From Candidatus Latescibacterota bacterium (lineage in GTDB: Bacteria; Krumholzibacteriota; Krumholzibacteriia; LZORAL124-64-63): DNA of 64,000 nucleotides. The notes beneath the pieces were generated by a model, which saw only the letters and a list, made by a program, of their open reading frames with translations, ran no database searches and had not been told where the DNA came from. The translations under genes were made by a program, and so were the position numbers. Within the stretch, counting starts at the first letter, position 1. Each line of letters opens with the position of its first letter. Location of the stretch: NCBI GenBank assembly GCA_030658975.1, contig JAUSBL010000093.1:1-64000 (forward strand), written 5' to 3'. Shown here piece by piece: positions 10,034 through 18,823 of this stretch.

Positions 10034-11975
10034 CGCGACCGACGGGAACATCCTGGGCGGGGAGCGCCTGCACGCCCTGCTGTGCGGCGGCGCCGACCAC
10101 GACGCGGAGCTGAACTCCGAACTGCAGCGGCTGCGGCGCGAGCGGATCGACCGGCCCGTCATCTTCGTCGGCGCCGGGACCTGCGGCCTGGGCGCGGGAG
10201 CGGGCAAGGTGCTGACCGCCGTGCGCGCGCACCTCGCGGCCGGCGGGATCGACGCCGACGTGGTCGAGACCGGCTGCATCGGCCTCTGCTCTGAGGAGCC
10301 CCTGCTGGAGGTGCAGCTGCCGGGCCGGGCCCGGGCGGTCTTCAGCCGCGTGAAGCCGCAGGACGCGCCGGGCATCCTCGACGCGATGCTGTCCGGCACG
10401 GTGCCGACGGCCCATTTCCTGGGCCAGCACGGACCCGAGGGCCTGCGGCGCTGGGACGGCCTGGCCGCGCTCGCCGATCATCCGTTTTTCGCCGGGCAGA
10501 CGCGCTGGGTGCTGCGCAACTGCGGTCTGATCGACCCGGGCAGCCTCGAGGAATCCCTGGCCTGGGGCGGTTACCGCGGCCTGGCCAAGGCCCTGCGCAC
10601 GCAGACTCCGGCCGAGGTCTGCGCCGAGGTCGAACGCAGCGGGCTGCGCGGCCGCGGCGGCGGCGGCTTCCCCACCGGGCGCAAGTGGACCTTCGCCCTG
10701 AACACCGCCGCCGACCAGCGCTACATGATCTGCAACGCCGACGAGGGCGATCCCGGCGCCTTCATGGACCGCGCCGTCATCGAGGGCGACCCGCACCGCG
10801 TGCTCGAGGGTCTGGCCCTGGCCGCCTACGCGATCGGCGCCACCAAGGCCTACATCTACATCCGCGCCGAGTACCCGCTGGCCATCCGGCGCCTGCGCGC
10901 GGCCATCGCCCAGGCCGAGACCCGCGGCCTGCTCGGCGACGACATCCTGGGCAGCGGCTTCGACCTCAAGGTGGTCATCAAGATGGGGGCCGGCGCCTTC
11001 GTCTGCGGCGAAGAGACCGCCCTGATCCACAGCATCGAGGGGCGCCGCGGCATGCCGCGGCCCCGCCCGCCGTTCCCGGCCGTCTCGGGCCTGTTCGGCA
11101 AGCCGTCGGTGATCAACAACGTCGAGACCCTCGCCAACGTGCCGGAGCTCGTCGAGCGGGGCGCCGACTGGTTCTCCTCGCTGGGCACCGCGGGCAGCAA
11201 GGGCACCAAGGTGTTCGCGCTGTCGGGCAAGGTGGCGCGCACGGGTCTGGTCGAGGTGGCGATGGGCACGTCGGTCCGCGAGATCGTGTTCGGGGCGGGC
11301 GGCGGCATCCCCGGCGGCAAGGCCTACAAGGCCGTGCAGATCGGCGGCCCCAGCGGCGGCTGCATCCCCGAGCAGCACCTCGACATCCTGGTCGACTACG
11401 AGTCGCTCAAGACGGTGGGGGCCATGATGGGCTCCGGCGGCCTGGTCGTCATGGACGAGGACACCTGCATGGTGGACGTGGCGCGCTTCTTCATGGACTT
11501 CATCCAGCGCGAGAGCTGCGGCAAGTGCATCCCCTGCCGCGAGGGCACCAAGCACCTGCGCGACATCCTCGACGCCATCGTGCGCGGCCGCCGCCACGAG
11601 TCGGGCGCCGACGCCCTGGCCCGCTTCAAGGGCGTGACCTACCTGCCGCGCCTGGCCGAGGTCATCCGCGAGACCAGCCTCTGCGGGTTGGGCATGACCG
11701 CCCCGAACCCCGTGCTCAGCACGATGCGCTGGTTCCCCGAGGAGTACGAGGCGCACATCTACGAGCGCCGCTGCCCCGCCAAGGTCTGCCGCGACCTGCT
11801 GACCTTCGACATCGACACCGGGCTGTGCAAGGGCTGCACGCTGTGCGCGCGGGTCTGCCCGGCCGGCGCCATCGTCGGCGTCAAGAAGCAGCCGCACCTG
11901 ATCGTCCACGACAAGTGCATCGCCTGCGGCGCCTGCCTCGAGGCCTGCAAGTTCGACGCGGTGGAGGTTTGCTGA
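10023..11975 (+). CDS. hydB: NuoF-like flavoprotein subunit of [FeFe]-hydrogenase (HydB/HndC type)
   Basis: N-terminal [2Fe-2S] domain, NuoF core (SGLRGRGGGGFPTGRKW, CNADEGDPGAFMDRAVIEGDPH, ESCGKCIPCREGTKHL), C-terminal 2x[4Fe-4S] ferredoxin. Confidence 0.94.
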   Translation: MRPDATDGNILGGERLHALLCGGADHDAELNSELQRLRRERIDRPVIFVGAGTCGLGAGAGKVLTAVRAHLAAGGIDADVVETGCIGLCSEEPLLEVQLPGRARAVFSRVKPQDAPGILDAMLSGTVPTAHFLGQHGPEGLRRWDGLAALADHPFFAGQTRWVLRNCGLIDPGSLEESLAWGGYRGLAKALRTQTPAEVCAEVERSGLRGRGGGGFPTGRKWTFALNTAADQRYMICNADEGDPGAFMDRAVIEGDPHRVLEGLALAAYAIGATKAYIYIRAEYPLAIRRLRAAIAQAETRGLLGDDILGSGFDLKVVIKMGAGAFVCGEETALIHSIEGRRGMPRPRPPFPAVSGLFGKPSVINNVETLANVPELVERGADWFSSLGTAGSKGTKVFALSGKVARTGLVEVAMGTSVREIVFGAGGGIPGGKAYKAVQIGGPSGGCIPEQHLDILVDYESLKTVGAMMGSGGLVVMDEDTCMVDVARFFMDFIQRESCGKCIPCREGTKHLRDILDAIVRGRRHESGADALARFKGVTYLPRLAEVIRETSLCGLGMTAPNPVLSTMRWFPEEYEAHIYERRCPAKVCRDLLTFDIDTGLCKGCTLCARVCPAGAIVGVKKQPHLIVHDKCIACGACLEACKFDAVEVC

Positions 11976-13711
11976 TGAGCCCGAACGAAACGTTCCTCGT
12001 CCAGGTGAACGGCCGGCCGGCCGAGGCCAGGCGCGGCGAGACCCTGCTCGACGTCTGCCGGCACGCCGGCGTGGACGTGCCGACGCTGTGCCACATGCCC
12101 GGCCTCGCCCCGTCGGGGGCCTGCCGGATCTGCGTGGTGGACGTGCGCGGGCGCGGGCTGGTGCCCAGCTGCTCGTGCCCGGTGGAGCCCGGCATGAGCG
12201 TGGAGACGAACTCGCAGTCGGCCACGCGGGCCCGCAAGACGATCGTCGAGCTGCTGCTGGCCAACCACCCCGACGACTGCCTCTACTGCGTGCGGCACGG
12301 GGAGTGCGAGCTGCAGGACCTCGCCCAGCGCTACGGCGTGCGGGAGCGGCGCTACGTCACGGCCAAGAACGACGACCACGTGGATGTCTCGAGCCCCTCG
12401 CTGGTGCGCGATCCGGCCAAGTGCATCCTCTGCGGCAAGTGCGTGCGCGTCTGCGAAGAGGTCATGGGCGTCGCCGCCATCGATTTCATCCGCCGCGGCA
12501 GCCACACCCTGGTGGCGCCGGCCTTCAACCGCGGCCTGAACGTCTCGACCTGCATCAACTGCGGCCAGTGCGTCATGGTCTGCCCGACGGGCGCCCTGCG
12601 CGAGAAGAGCCACCTCAAGGAGGTCCAGAGCGCGCTTGACGATCCCGCCATCACGGTGGTCGTGCAGCACGCGCCGGCGGTCTCGGTCAGCCTGGCCGAG
12701 GAATTCGGTCTCGAGCCGGGCGCCGACGTCGAGGCCCTGATGGTGACGGCCCTGCGCCGGCTCGGTTTCGCCCGCGTCTTCGACACGTCGTTTGCCGCCG
12801 ACCTGACGATCATGGAGGAGGCCTCGGAGCTGGTGAGCCGCCTGAAAGGCGGCGGCCGGCTGCCCATGTTCACCAGCTGCTCGCCCGGCTGGGTCAAGTT
12901 CGTGGAGCAGTCCTACCCCGACCTGATGCCCAACCTGTCCACCTGCAAGAGCCCCCAGCAGATGATGGGCGCCGTGGTGAAGCGCGTCTGGGCCGCGCGC
13001 GAGGGACTGGACCCGCGGCAGGTGTTCAGCGTCGCGATCATGCCCTGCACCGCCAAGAAGTTCGAGGCCCGGCGGCCCGAGATGGGCGACGCCCACGACG
13101 TTCCCGACGTCGACGCCGTGCTGACCACGCGCGAACTGGCCCGCCTCATCCGCCTGCACGGGCTGGACCTGGCGCGGATGACCCCCGGCGCCCCCGACCA
13201 GCCCTTCGGCGAGCGCAGCACGGCCGGCAAGATGTTCGGCGGCACCGGCGGCGTGATGGAGGCCGCCCTGCGCACGGCGCACTGGCTGGTCACCGGACGC
13301 GAGATGTACCACCTCACCATCGGCGCGGTGCGCGGCCTGGACGGCATCAAGGAGGCCCGCATCAAGCTGGACGACGTCGAGCTGGGCGTCGCCGTGGTCA
13401 GCGGGCTGGGCCGGGCCCGGCGCCTGCTCGAGGAGATCCGCGCCGGACGCGACGATCTGCACTTCATCGAGGTCATGACCTGCCCCGGCGGCTGCGTGGG
13501 CGGCGGCGGCCAGCCGCTGCGTGCCGAAGCCGGCGCGGTGCGCGGGCGCCTGGAGAGCCTGTACCGGATCGACCGCAGCGAGCCGGTGCGCCTGTCGCAC
13601 CGCAACCGGCAGGTCCAGGAGCTCTACGACGAGGTGCTGGGCGAACCGCTGGGCGCGCGCAGCCACGAGCTGCTGCACACGGGTTACCACGGACGGGACG
13701 GAGCGGCCTGA
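11975..13711 (+). CDS. hydA: [FeFe]-hydrogenase catalytic subunit, NADH-linked (probably electron-bifurcating) type
   Basis: NuoG-like [2Fe-2S] and His/Cys FeS N-terminus; H-cluster motifs TSCSPGWVKF (L1), MPCTAKKFEA (L2), EVMTCPGGCVGGGGQP (L3). Confidence 0.95.
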   Translation: MSPNETFLVQVNGRPAEARRGETLLDVCRHAGVDVPTLCHMPGLAPSGACRICVVDVRGRGLVPSCSCPVEPGMSVETNSQSATRARKTIVELLLANHPDDCLYCVRHGECELQDLAQRYGVRERRYVTAKNDDHVDVSSPSLVRDPAKCILCGKCVRVCEEVMGVAAIDFIRRGSHTLVAPAFNRGLNVSTCINCGQCVMVCPTGALREKSHLKEVQSALDDPAITVVVQHAPAVSVSLAEEFGLEPGADVEALMVTALRRLGFARVFDTSFAADLTIMEEASELVSRLKGGGRLPMFTSCSPGWVKFVEQSYPDLMPNLSTCKSPQQMMGAVVKRVWAAREGLDPRQVFSVAIMPCTAKKFEARRPEMGDAHDVPDVDAVLTTRELARLIRLHGLDLARMTPGAPDQPFGERSTAGKMFGGTGGVMEAALRTAHWLVTGREMYHLTIGAVRGLDGIKEARIKLDDVELGVAVVSGLGRARRLLEEIRAGRDDLHFIEVMTCPGGCVGGGGQPLRAEAGAVRGRLESLYRIDRSEPVRLSHRNRQVQELYDEVLGEPLGARSHELLHTGYHGRDGAA

Positions 13712-13712
13712 C

Positions 13713-15719
13713 ATGGACATCGGACAGCAGCTGGTCGCCACGATCCCGGAGCGGTGCCGCCTCTGCTACACCTGCGTGCGCGACTGCCCGGCCAAGGCCA
13801 TCCGCATCACCGGCGGCCAGGCCGAGGTGGTCGCGGAGCGCTGCATCGGCTGCGGCAACTGCGTCAAGGTGTGCCGCCGCAACGCCAAGCAGGTCGCCGG
13901 CTCGATCGACGACGTGCGCCGTCTGCTGGCCGGGCCGCGCCCCGTGGCGGCGGCCGTCGCGCCGAGCTTCCCGGCCGAATTCCTCGAACTGACGCACGGG
14001 CGGGTCGTGGGCGCGCTGCGCGCGCTCGGCTTCGACCTGGTCTGCGAAGTCGCCTTCGGCGCCGACCTGGTCGCCCGCCGCTACGCCGAGCTGATCAGCC
14101 GCCACCCCGGCCGCCGCTACATCGCGACGACCTGCCCCGCCATCGTCTCCTACGTGGAGAAGTTCGAGCCCGAACTGGTGCCCAACCTGGCGCCGGTGGT
14201 CTCGCCGATGGTCGCCACCGCCCGCGCCCTGCGCCGGCGCCACGGCGACGACCTGGCCGTGGTCTTCATCGGCCCCTGCATCGCCAAGAAGGTGGAGGCG
14301 GTGCGCGAGGGGATCGCCGGCGACGTCGAGGCGGCGCTGACCTTCACCGAGCTGCGCCGCTACCTGGCCGAGGCCGGGATCGAACCGTCGCAGTGCGAGC
14401 CCTCCGACTTCGACGGACCCGCGCCGGGGCTGGGCGCGCTTTTCCCGATCAGCCGCGGGCTGCTGCAGGCGGCCGGCCTGACCGAGGACCTGCTCAGCAA
14501 CGAGGTCGTGGCCGGGACCGGCCCCGACACCTTCATGGAGGCGATCGACGAGTTCCGCGACGGCGTGCTCGACGTGCAGCTGCTGGAGCTGCTGTCGTGC
14601 AAAGGTTGCATCATGGGGGCTGGCATGACCACCACGGCGCCGCTGTTCCGCCGGCGCACGGCGGTCAGCAGCTACGTGCGCGAGCGGCTCTGGGTGCCGA
14701 GCGGCGAGCGGCGTCGCGCCGAGCTGGAGGAGTTCGCCCATCTCGACCTGATGGCGGTCTACGCCCCCCACGACACGCGCATGTCGCAGCCGTCGCCGCG
14801 CGAGCTGGTCGCGATCATGGAGCGCCTGGGCAAGTTCGCGCCCGAGGACGAGCTGGACTGCGGCGCCTGCGGCTACCGCACCTGCCGCGAGCACGCCGTG
14901 GCCATCCACACGGGCATGGCCGAGAACGAGATGTGCCTGCCCCACACGATCGAGCGCCTCAAGGAGTCCCTCGACGAGATCAACGTGTCCCACCGCGAGC
15001 TGGCCAGCACGCAGCAGGCGCTGATCAACGCCGAGAAGCTCGCCAGCATGGGCCAGCTCTCGGCCGGCATCGCGCACGAGGTGAACAATCCGCTGGGCGT
15101 GGTCCTGCTCTACGCCAACATGCTGCTGGACGAGGCGCCGCCCGGCTCGCCCCTGCGCGAGGACCTGCAGATGATCGTGGAGCAGGCAGACCGCTGCAAG
15201 AAGGTGGTCGGGGGCCTGCTGAACTTCGCCCGCAAGTCCAAGGTCGTCCGCCGCCGCATCCACGTCCCGGAGCTGGTCGACCGCGCCCTCAAGGCGGTCA
15301 TCGCGCCTCCGGGCGTCGAGGTGTCCGTCGAGCTCCGCCTCGACGACCCCTATGCCGAGCTCGACGGCGACCAGATCATCCAGGTGCTGACCAACCTGGC
15401 CGTCAACGCGGTCGAGGCCATGCCCAACGGCGGCCGCCTGCGGGTCGTCACCGAGGGCGACGCCGAGCGCATCACGCTGCGGGTCGTCGACACCGGGACC
15501 GGCATCCCCCGCGACATCGTCAAGAAGATCTTCGAGCCGCTGTTCACCACCAAGCAGATCGGCAAGGGCACGGGTCTGGGCCTGGCCGTCTCCTACGGCA
15601 TCGTCAAGATGCACCAGGGGCAGGTCCAGGTCTTCTCGAACGCGGACCCCCGCGAGGGGCCCACGGGCACGACCTTCGTCGTGACCCTGCCGCGCGCAGC
15701 CAAGGGAGAGCCAGCATGA
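13713..15719 (+). CDS. [FeFe]-hydrogenase-like iron-sulfur domain / 4Fe-4S domain / histidine kinase fusion (putative redox or H2 sensor kinase)
   Basis: 2x[4Fe-4S] N-terminus ([23 protein letters not shown]); degenerate H-cluster-like motifs [40 protein letters not shown]04060-like [26 protein letters not shown]; His[18 protein letters not shown] and HATPase [23 protein letters not shown]. Confidence 0.9.
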   Translation: MDIGQQLVATIPERCRLCYTCVRDCPAKAIRITGGQAEVVAERCIGCGNCVKVCRRNAKQVAGSIDDVRRLLAGPRPVAAAVAPSFPAEFLELTHGRVVGALRALGFDLVCEVAFGADLVARRYAELISRHPGRRYIATTCPAIVSYVEKFEPELVPNLAPVVSPMVATARALRRRHGDDLAVVFIGPCIAKKVEAVREGIAGDVEAALTFTELRRYLAEAGIEPSQCEPSDFDGPAPGLGALFPISRGLLQAAGLTEDLLSNEVVAGTGPDTFMEAIDEFRDGVLDVQLLELLSCKGCIMGAGMTTTAPLFRRRTAVSSYVRERLWVPSGERRRAELEEFAHLDLMAVYAPHDTRMSQPSPRELVAIMERLGKFAPEDELDCGACGYRTCREHAVAIHTGMAENEMCLPHTIERLKESLDEINVSHRELASTQQALINAEKLASMGQLSAGIAHEVNNPLGVVLLYANMLLDEAPPGSPLREDLQMIVEQADRCKKVVGGLLNFARKSKVVRRRIHVPELVDRALKAVIAPPGVEVSVELRLDDPYAELDGDQIIQVLTNLAVNAVEAMPNGGRLRVVTEGDAERITLRVVDTGTGIPRDIVKKIFEPLFTTKQIGKGTGLGLAVSYGIVKMHQGQVQVFSNADPREGPTGTTFVVTLPRAAKGEPA

Positions 15720-16129
15720 CCGCCGGACACGAGCACGACTACGCCGGGCGCACCGCCCTGGTCGTCGACGACGACCCCGACGTCCTGGAGCAGATCCGGC
15801 TCTTCCTGGAGCGCCTCGGCTTCCGGGTCCTGGCCGGCGAGAGCCAGGCCGAGGGGGAGGCCCTCGTCGACGGCGCCGTCCCCGACCTCTGCATCTTCGA
15901 CCTGATGATGGAGAACAACGACAGCGGCTTCGTGCTCTCCCACCGCATGAAGAAGAAGAGCCCCCAGACTCCGGTTATCTTAGTGACCGGGGTGGCGCAC
16001 GAGACCGGCTACACCTTCGACGCGGCCACCGCGGAGATGCGCCGCTGGGTGAAGGCCGACGCGGTGCTGGACAAGGACATCCGCTTCGAGCAGCTCGCGG
16101 CCGAGATCGCGCGGCTGGTGCAGCAATGA
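15716..16129 (+). CDS. Response regulator, receiver domain only
   Basis: ALVVDDDPDVLEQIRLFLERLGF, PDLCIFDLMME, PVILVTGVA; ATGA-type overlaps with both neighbours. Confidence 0.9.
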   Translation: MTAGHEHDYAGRTALVVDDDPDVLEQIRLFLERLGFRVLAGESQAEGEALVDGAVPDLCIFDLMMENNDSGFVLSHRMKKKSPQTPVILVTGVAHETGYTFDAATAEMRRWVKADAVLDKDIRFEQLAAEIARLVQQ

Positions 16130-17274
16130 CCGTCGAGACGCTGCGGGTGCTGATCGTCGACGACGAGCCCGGGATGCGGCAGGGCGCGTCCCGCGTGCTG
16201 TCGCGCCATGCGCAGACCCTGCCGGACCTGGACGTCGAGGTGCGCTTCGCGGTCGAGACGGCGGCCGACGCGGCCGAGGCCCTGGCGCGGCTCACGGCCG
16301 CGCCCTGGGACCTCCTGCTGCTGGACTACAAGCTGCCCGACCGCACGGGGCTCGAGGTGCTCGACGAGATCCGCACCCGCGGGATCGACGTGGTGACGGT
16401 CATGGTCACGGCCTACGCCTCGCTGGAGGTCGCCGTCAGCGCCACCAAGAACGGCGCCTTCGACTTCCTGGCCAAGCCGTTCACGCCCGACGAGCTCAAG
16501 ACCGTCGTGGAGAAGGCCGCGCGCACGGTCCTGGCGCACCGCCGCGCCCTGGCCCTGGCCGAGGAGAAGCGGCAGGTCCGCTTCCAGTTCATCCGCGTCC
16601 TGGCCCACGAGTTGAAAGCCCCGCTCGGCGTCGTCGACTCGTACCTGCGCATGGTCCAGGACCGCGCCCTGGGGGACGAGCTCGCCGCCTACGACCGCCC
16701 GGTCGAGCGCGCCCTGGTCCGCATCGACGGCATGCGCCGCATGATCGTCGACCTGCTGGACCTGACGCGCCTCGAGTCGGGCCAGAAGCGCCGCGACCTC
16801 GCGACGGTCGACGTGGTGGAGGAGGCGCGCAGCGGCCTGGAGGGCGTGACCGCGGCGGCCGCCGACCGCGGGATCGCGCTGGAACTGCACGCGCCGGCGA
16901 CCCTGCCCATGCAGGCCGACCGCGGCGAGCTGGGCATCATCTTCAACAACCTGCTGACCAACGCCGTGAAATACAATCGCGACGGCGGCCGCGTCGACCT
17001 GACCGTCCGGCCCGCGGGCGACGGCGGCGTCGAGCTCGAGGTGCGCGACACCGGTGTCGGCATGGCGCCCGCGGACGTGGCGCGCCTGTTCGGGGAGTTC
17101 GTGCGCATCAAGAACGAGAAGACCAAGGGGATCGAGGGTTCCGGCCTCGGGCTCTCGATCATGCGCAAGCTCGCCGAACTGTACGGCGGCTCCGTGGCGG
17201 TGGCGAGCGAGCCGGACGTCGGCACGACCTTCACCGTGACGCTCGCCGCCGCGCCGCAGGGGACGGAGCCATGA
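16126..17274 (+). CDS. Hybrid response regulator-histidine kinase (receiver-HisKA-HATPase)
   Basis: RVLIVDDEPGMRQGASRVL, DLLLLDYKLPDRTGLEVL, FIRVLAHELKAPLGVVDSYLRM, NNLLTNAVKYNRDGG, GSGLGLSIMRKLAELYGG. Confidence 0.92.
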   Translation: MTVETLRVLIVDDEPGMRQGASRVLSRHAQTLPDLDVEVRFAVETAADAAEALARLTAAPWDLLLLDYKLPDRTGLEVLDEIRTRGIDVVTVMVTAYASLEVAVSATKNGAFDFLAKPFTPDELKTVVEKAARTVLAHRRALALAEEKRQVRFQFIRVLAHELKAPLGVVDSYLRMVQDRALGDELAAYDRPVERALVRIDGMRRMIVDLLDLTRLESGQKRRDLATVDVVEEARSGLEGVTAAAADRGIALELHAPATLPMQADRGELGIIFNNLLTNAVKYNRDGGRVDLTVRPAGDGGVELEVRDTGVGMAPADVARLFGEFVRIKNEKTKGIEGSGLGLSIMRKLAELYGGSVAVASEPDVGTTFTVTLAAAPQGTEP

Positions 17275-18713
17275 GCGCGCCCCGCCCCGCCGACGGCCGC
17301 CCGCCGCAGCGCGCCCTGAGCGCCGGTTTCGCGGATTTCGTCGACGAGGCCGGGTTCCAGCGGCTGATCGGAGCGGGCGCGCCGGACGCCGCCCGGGTGC
17401 GCGACGTGCTGGCCAGGAGCTTGGCGAAGGAGCCCCTCGCTCCGGACGAGGCGGCCGTGCTGCTGCGCGCCGAAGCGCCGGACCTGATCGAGGAGATCTT
17501 CGACGCGGCGCGCCGGCTCAAGCGCGACGTGTACGGCCGGCGCATCGTGCTGTTCGCCCCGCTCTACATCGGCAACCTCTGCGTCAACGATTGCGGCTAC
17601 TGCGCCTTCCGCGCGAGCAACCCCGACTCGGTGCGCCGCACGCTCTCGCCGGTCGAGGTCGAGGCCCAGGTCGCCGCCCTCGAACGCAGCGGGCACAAGC
17701 GCCTGATCCTGGTCTTCGGCGAGCACCCGCGCTACACGCCGGAGTTCATCGCCGACACGGTGCGGCGCGTCGCGGCGGTCCGGACCGGCCACGGCGAGAT
17801 CCGGCGCGTGAACATCAACGCCGCGCCCCTGGACGTCGCGGGCTTCCGCACCGTCCACGAGGCGGGCATCGGCACCTACCAGGTGTTCCAGGAGACGTAC
17901 CACCGGGCGACCTACGCCCGCTACCACCCGGCTCGCACCTTCAAGGGCGACTACGATTTCCGGCTGGACAGCCCGAACCGGGCCTTCGAGGCGGGCTGCG
18001 ACGACTTCGGGATCGGCGCGCTGTTCGGCCTGGCGGACTGGCGCTTCGACGTGCTGGGCCTGGTGGCCCACGCCCGCCACCTGCGGGAGCGCTACGGCGT
18101 CGGCCCGCACACCCTGAGCTTCCCGCGGCTGCAGCCCGCGAGCGGCGTCGATCTCGCGGGCGCGCCCTTCGTGAGCGACGACGACTTCAAGCGGCTGGTC
18201 GCCGTCCTGCGCCTGTCGGTGCCCTACGCCGGGATGATCCTGACCGCCCGGGAGCCGGCGGCGCTGCGGCGCGAGATCCTGGGCTTCGGCGTCTCGCAGA
18301 TCGACGCCGGCTCGCGCATCGAGCTCGGCGGCTACACCGAGGCCGGCGACGCCCAGGTCATGGACCGCGAGCAGTTCGCCCTGAGCGACCTGCGCCCGCT
18401 CGACGAGGTGCTGCGCCAGCTGCTCGAGGACGGACACGTGCCGAGCTTCTGCACGGCCTGCTACCGCATGGGCCGCACCGGCGAGCACTTCATGGAGTAC
18501 GCGATCCCCGGCTTCATCGAGCGCTTCTGCACGCCCAACGCCCTGGTCACCTTGACGGAGTACCTGCAGGACTACGCGTCGGAGCCCACGCGCGAGGCCG
18601 GCCGTCTGCTGGTGGAGCGGGAGCTGGCGGCCTTCCCCGAGGGAGAGGCCAAGGAGTCGCTGCGGCGCCGCCTGCAGGCGACGCGGGACGGGCAGCACGA
18701 CCTTTACGAGTAA
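17271..18713 (+). CDS. hydG: [FeFe]-hydrogenase H-cluster radical SAM maturase HydG
   Basis: Radical SAM CVNDCGYCAF (CxxxCxxC); C-terminal auxiliary cluster motif CTACYRMGRTGEHFMEYAIPGFIERFC = CX2CX22C, characteristic of HydG rather than ThiH. Confidence 0.94.
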   Translation: MSAPRPADGRPPQRALSAGFADFVDEAGFQRLIGAGAPDAARVRDVLARSLAKEPLAPDEAAVLLRAEAPDLIEEIFDAARRLKRDVYGRRIVLFAPLYIGNLCVNDCGYCAFRASNPDSVRRTLSPVEVEAQVAALERSGHKRLILVFGEHPRYTPEFIADTVRRVAAVRTGHGEIRRVNINAAPLDVAGFRTVHEAGIGTYQVFQETYHRATYARYHPARTFKGDYDFRLDSPNRAFEAGCDDFGIGALFGLADWRFDVLGLVAHARHLRERYGVGPHTLSFPRLQPASGVDLAGAPFVSDDDFKRLVAVLRLSVPYAGMILTAREPAALRREILGFGVSQIDAGSRIELGGYTEAGDAQVMDREQFALSDLRPLDEVLRQLLEDGHVPSFCTACYRMGRTGEHFMEYAIPGFIERFCTPNALVTLTEYLQDYASEPTREAGRLLVERELAAFPEGEAKESLRRRLQATRDGQHDLYE

Positions 18714-18747
18714 GGCGCGGCGGCGCGCCACCACGACCGGAATGAAG

Positions 18748-18775
18748 GAGGGCGCCCCTGCGGGCGCCCTCTTCG
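18748..18775 (+). terminator. Candidate terminator at end of rex-hyd-hydG operon
   Basis: GAGGGCGCCC-CTGC-GGGCGCCCTC perfect 10-bp stem followed by TTCGCTT (weak U-tract). Confidence 0.65.
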
Positions 18776-18823
18776 CTTCGGCCGTTTCGGATCGTCGGGC
18801 GCGAAGCGCTCGCCGATCAGCTG

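Noticed and set aside
9548-11975. NuoE/NuoF genes as part of respiratory complex I
   Set aside because: Followed directly by an H-cluster-containing HydA and hydG, with C-terminal ferredoxin on the NuoF-like subunit; fits a trimeric [FeFe]-hydrogenase.
17271-18713. ThiH (tyrosine lyase) for the radical SAM gene
   Set aside because: C-terminal CX2CX22C auxiliary cluster motif and hydrogenase context indicate HydG.
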